From contig JANJUA010000373.1 of the NCBI GenBank assembly GCA_024710825.1, positions 1 through 10,965 of the forward strand: a DNA stretch of 10,965 nt, given 5' to 3'. Below, piece after piece: positions 5,282 through 10,965 of the stretch (its first letter is position 1; the number at the start of each line of letters is the position of its first letter). The DNA is from Solirubrobacteraceae bacterium (GTDB taxonomy: Bacteria > Actinomycetota > Thermoleophilia > Solirubrobacterales > Solirubrobacteraceae). Below the pieces are notes generated by a model, which saw only the letters and a program-made list of their open reading frames with translations, had not been told where the DNA came from and did not search any database. The translations under genes and the position numbers were made by a program.

Positions 5282-7903
5282 TCAGGGCTCGTCCGTGTCC
5301 TCGACGTCCTCCGGGTGCAGCGTCTCCTCGGGCGCGGGCTCGTCGGCCTCGAGCGCCGCCGACCCGGGGCCCTCTCCGGAGCCGCTCGCGTCCAGCTCGA
5401 CCGGCCCGTCGGCGTCGACCACGGCGGCGACGTCACCGTCCGATGCCTCGCCGCTGGACTCCACGACGAGCGCCACGGCCGAGACGCGGTCCTCCGGCTT
5501 CATGTTCATCACGCGGACGCCCTGGGAGAGGCGCCCGTAGCGGCTGATCCCGCGCACGCCCGTGCGCTGCACCATGCCGCCGACGGAGATGAACACCAGC
5601 TCCTGGTGCTCGCGCACGACGAGCGCCCCCGCCAGGCCGCCCTTCGTCTCGGTCAGCTTGATCGTGCCGACGCCCTTGGCGCCGCGGTTCGTCTTGCGGT
5701 ACTCCGCGATCGACGTCCGCTTGCCGTAGCCGTTCTCGGTGACGACCAGCAGCTCCTGGTCGTCGCGGGCCACGTCCATGACCAGCACGGCGTCGTCGGG
5801 CGCGGACACGTCCATCCCGCGCACGCCGGACGTGTCGCGCCCCATCGGGCGGACGCCGTCCTCGTGGAAGCGCACCGCCTGGCCGCGCCGCGAGACCATG
5901 AGGATGTCGTCGTCCCCGCTGGTCCGGCGCACGGACACGAGCTCGTCGTCGTCGCGGATCTTGATCGCGATGATGCCGTCCGCCTTGATCGGCGTGTTGT
6001 AGGCGAGGAACTCGGTCTTCTTGACCACGCCGTGCTTGGTGGCGAAGATGACGTACTTGCCCTCCGTGAAGTCGCGCGTCGAGAGGACCGACTGGATCCG
6101 CTCGCCGTCGCGCAGCGGCAGGACGTTGACGAGCGCGCGGCCCTTCGCCGTGCGCTGCGACTCCGGCAGGTCGTAGACCTTCGAGCGGTAGACCTTGCCG
6201 CGGTTGGAGAAGAACAGCAGGTAGTCGTGCGACGAGCACACGAAGAGGTGCTCGATGTAGTCGCCGTCCTTCATGTCCATCCCGATCACGCCGCGTCCGC
6301 CGCGCTGCTGCTGGCGGTAGGTCATGAGCGGCAACGACTTGATGTAGCCGCTCTTCGTGATCGTGATGACCATCTGCTGGTCGGCGATCAGGTCCTCGAT
6401 GTCGAGGTCGTCCTCGGAGTGCGTGATGACCGTGCGGCGCTCGTCGCCGAAGCGCTCGTCGATCTCAGCGAGCTCCTCCTTGATGATCCCGAACACGCGC
6501 TCCTCGGAGCCGAGGATGTCGCGGAACTCCGCGATCTGCTCCATCAGGTCGTCGTACTCGGCCTTGATCTTGTCGGCCTCGAGCGCGGTCAGGCGGCCGA
6601 GGCGCAGGTCGACGATCGCCTGGGCCTGGATGCGCGTGAGGTCGAAGCGCTCCATCAGCCCGGCGCGCGCCTCGTCCGTGTCGCGCGACGCGCGGATCAG
6701 CGCGATGACCTCGTCGATGTTGCCGATCGCGATCAGCAGTCCCTCGAGGACGTGCGCGCGCGCCTCCGCCTCGCGCAGGCGGTACTTCGTCCGCCGCACG
6801 ATGACGTCGCGCTGATGATCGACGTAGTTCTTGATGACCGCCAGGAGGTTCAGCGTCCGGGGCACGCCGTCGACGAGCGCCACGGTGTTGACGCCGAACG
6901 TCGTCTGCATCGCCGTGTGCTTGTAGAGCTTGTTCAGCACGACCTTCGGGATCGCGTCGCGCTTGAGCTCGATCACCAGGCGCATCCCGGTCCGGCCGTC
7001 GGAGTAGTCCTGGATGTCGGAGATCTCGGTGATCTTCTTCTCTTCGACCAGGTTCTTGATCTTCACCGACAGGCCGTTGTCGCCGCCCTTCTTGACCATG
7101 AAGGGCAGCTCGGTGACGACGATCGCCTCCTTGCCGCGGCCGACGTCCTCGATGTGGGCCTTGGCGCGCACGCGCACCCGGCCGCGGCCGGTCTCGTAGG
7201 CGTCGCGGATGCCCTGGCGGCCGAGGATGATCCCGCCGGTCGGGAAGTCGGGGCCCTGGATGTGCGCCATCAGGCCCGCGACGTCGATCTCGGGATCGTC
7301 GATGTAGGCCGTCACCGCGGCGACGACCTCGGAGAGGTTGTGCGGCGGGATGTTCGTGGCCATGCCGACGGCGATCCCGGACGACCCGTTGACGAGCAGG
7401 TTCGGAAACCGCGCGGGCAGGACGACGGGCTCCTGGTTGCGCCCGTCGTAGTTGGGGCCGAAGTCGACGGTGTCCTCGTCGATGTCGCGCAGCATCTCGG
7501 TGGCCATGCGCGCGAGGCGGGCCTCCGTGTAGCGCATGGCGGCCGCGGGATCGTCGTCGATCGAGCCGAAGTTGCCCTGACCGTCGACGAGCGTGTAGCG
7601 CATGGAGAAGTCCTGCGCCATGCGGACGAGCGTGTCGTAGATGGACGAGTCGCCGTGCGGGTGGTACTTGCCCATCACGTCGCCGACGATGCGCGAGCTC
7701 TTCGAGTACGGCCGGTTCGGCTGGAGCCCGGCCTCCTGCATCGCGAACAGCACGCGCCGGTGGACGGGCTTGAGGCCGTCGCGCACATCGGGCAGAGCCC
7801 GGCCGACGATGACGGACATCGCGTAGTCGAGATACGCGGTGCGCATCTCGTCCTCGAGCGCGCGCGGCTCGATGTGGCCGCCGCCGATGACGTCAGTTCC
7901 CAT
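5282..7903 (-). CDS. gyrA: DNA gyrase subunit A
   Basis: GyrA forms the A2B2 gyrase that introduces negative supercoils using ATP. The 873-residue protein has the breakage-reunion domain with catalytic Tyr124 in [15 protein letters not shown]. The quinolone region [14 protein letters not shown] has Ser85 and Asp89 at the positions of E. coli Ser83 and Asp87, so it is not a resistant allele at those sites. The C-terminal beta-pinwheel follows with a GyrA-box-like QQRGGRG, which marks gyrase rather than topoisomerase IV ParC. About 60 residues at the end are acidic and low-complexity (Asp/Glu/Gly/Ser/Pro). ATG at 7903 has AAGGAGG six bases upstream. The gene lies 29 bases downstream of gyrB, probably in one transcript. 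Confidence 0.98.
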   Translation of the reverse strand: MGTDVIGGGHIEPRALEDEMRTAYLDYAMSVIVGRALPDVRDGLKPVHRRVLFAMQEAGLQPNRPYSKSSRIVGDVMGKYHPHGDSSIYDTLVRMAQDFSMRYTLVDGQGNFGSIDDDPAAAMRYTEARLARMATEMLRDIDEDTVDFGPNYDGRNQEPVVLPARFPNLLVNGSSGIAVGMATNIPPHNLSEVVAAVTAYIDDPEIDVAGLMAHIQGPDFPTGGIILGRQGIRDAYETGRGRVRVRAKAHIEDVGRGKEAIVVTELPFMVKKGGDNGLSVKIKNLVEEKKITEISDIQDYSDGRTGMRLVIELKRDAIPKVVLNKLYKHTAMQTTFGVNTVALVDGVPRTLNLLAVIKNYVDHQRDVIVRRTKYRLREAEARAHVLEGLLIAIGNIDEVIALIRASRDTDEARAGLMERFDLTRIQAQAIVDLRLGRLTALEADKIKAEYDDLMEQIAEFRDILGSEERVFGIIKEELAEIDERFGDERRTVITHSEDDLDIEDLIADQQMVITITKSGYIKSLPLMTYRQQQRGGRGVIGMDMKDGDYIEHLFVCSSHDYLLFFSNRGKVYRSKVYDLPESQRTAKGRALVNVLPLRDGERIQSVLSTRDFTEGKYVIFATKHGVVKKTEFLAYNTPIKADGIIAIKIRDDDELVSVRRTSGDDDILMVSRRGQAVRFHEDGVRPMGRDTSGVRGMDVSAPDDAVLVMDVARDDQELLVVTENGYGKRTSIAEYRKTNRGAKGVGTIKLTETKGGLAGALVVREHQELVFISVGGMVQRTGVRGISRYGRLSQGVRVMNMKPEDRVSAVALVVESSGEASDGDVAAVVDADGPVELDASGSGEGPGSAALEADEPAPEETLHPEDVEDTDEP

Positions 7904-7932
7904 GCTGCACCTCCTTCGTCAAGTCTCGGACG

Positions 7933-10502
<2,570 letters not shown>

Positions 10503-10799
10503 TCATCGTGGGGTCGATGTCGTTCGTATGCGCTGCACCAGATCCTCCCCCAGCTCGCGGTTGATCGCGGCCACGTACTCGGGCGCCATCAGGGCCACCT
10601 CCTGGGCCCAAACCGACTCGCGACAGTAGACCGTCACGGTGCCGGCGCGCTCGCGCAGCGGCTCGGCGTGCTCCGCGACGTACTCGCCCACGGCCGCCGG
10701 CCAGGCGCGTTGGATCCGGGCGAGCATGGTCGCCGGCTCGACCTCCCGGCGCAGAGCCTCGACGGCCAACGACACCGGCCGCGGGGCGCGGCGCCTCAC
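10503..10799 (-). CDS. DciA/DUF721 family protein
   Basis: The 98-residue protein belongs to DUF721, the family that includes DciA, a loader or operator of the replicative helicase DnaB in many bacteria lacking DnaC. The family pattern is seen in IQRAWPAAVGEYVAEHAEPL (about 29-48), TVTVYCRESVWAQEVALM and a closing YVAAINRELGEDLVQRIR. This short form lacks an N-terminal extension. The start is GTG at 10799, overlapping the recF stop as GTGA, which implies translational coupling. Its place between recF and gyrB is the standard position of this gene in Actinomycetota. A specific helicase-loading role is inferred from the family only. Confidence 0.9.
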   Translation of the reverse strand: MRRRAPRPVSLAVEALRREVEPATMLARIQRAWPAAVGEYVAEHAEPLRERAGTVTVYCRESVWAQEVALMAPEYVAAINRELGEDLVQRIRTTSTPR

Positions 10800-10965
10800 G
10801 CGCCCACCGCCTCACGCGCGGCGTCGGCGGCCTCCTGCAGCACCGAGCCGTCGCCGACGACGGCCACCCGCGCCACGCCGGGCTCGGTCGCCCCCGGGAC
10901 GTGCGCGAGGTCGGTGGTCGTGACCACGCTCTGGCCGTGGCGCGAGATCCGCTGCGCCAGCCGCT
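10796..10965 (-). CDS. recF: RecF, C-terminal end (rest off the right edge)
   Basis: Only the last 55 codons and the stop are present. The frame reads LAQRISRHGQSVVTTTDLAH and continues to VAVVGDGSVLQEAADAAREAVGA. The GQSVVTTTD segment matches the conserved end of RecF, where the Walker-B-side strand of the SMC-like ATPase is followed by a TTTD motif. RecF binds DNA gaps and helps RecOR load RecA. The gene order (recF, DUF721, gyrB, gyrA) supports the call, and dnaN and dnaA would be expected beyond position 10965. The N-terminal ATPase part cannot be judged. Confidence 0.85.
   Translation of the reverse strand, partial: RLAQRISRHGQSVVTTTDLAHVPGATEPGVARVAVVGDGSVLQEAADAAREAVGA

Overview
This window looks like a near-origin piece of a very GC-rich actinobacterial chromosome. 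The minus strand, read from the right edge leftwards, carries recF (3' end), a DciA/DUF721 gene, gyrB and gyrA, an order typical of the dnaA-dnaN-recF-gyrB-gyrA region of Actinomycetota. Frequent GTG/TTG starts, strong third-position GC, a CARDB-tailed membrane protein and a GyrB with a long insert suggest the class Thermoleophilia (Solirubrobacterales relatives). That placement is an inference from family knowledge, not a search result.

Layout. Positions 1-1184 (minus) hold most of a PknB-type Ser/Thr protein kinase whose C-terminus runs off the left edge. Divergent from it, on the plus strand, are a single-pass membrane protein with a C-terminal CARDB-like domain (1297-2409), a DUF4446 protein (2456-2980), prephenate dehydratase (2983-3825, nearly touching the DUF4446 gene) and an HNH endonuclease (3873-4451). 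The HNH gene converges on a minus-strand GNAT acetyltransferase (4469-4970) whose reading frame is broken by one extra base near its 3' end. Between the GNAT gene and gyrA lie 311 bases with no conventional gene. They hold a gyrA terminator and then what looks like a structured leader RNA for the GNAT gene. The leader contains an almost full-length complement of the 16S rRNA 3' tail, two mutually exclusive hairpins around it, a 19-codon frame, several further hairpins and a terminator-like hairpin just before the GNAT start. From 5282 to the right edge everything is the replication/topology cluster on the minus strand.

How the genes work together. RecF (gap repair), the DciA-like protein (replicative helicase loading) and the two gyrase subunits (negative supercoiling ahead of forks) form a replication-associated group. 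gyrB and gyrA are 29 bases apart and probably one transcript. DUF4446 and prephenate dehydratase (last part of phenylalanine synthesis) look translationally coupled, although no shared function is obvious. The kinase and the CARDB membrane protein share a 112-base divergent control region, so a signalling link is possible but unproven.

Most of the window is ordinary core genome. The parts that deserve a second look are the leader-like element at 4986-5236, the frameshifted GNAT gene behind it, and the GyrB insert of a kind usually associated with proteobacterial gyrase.
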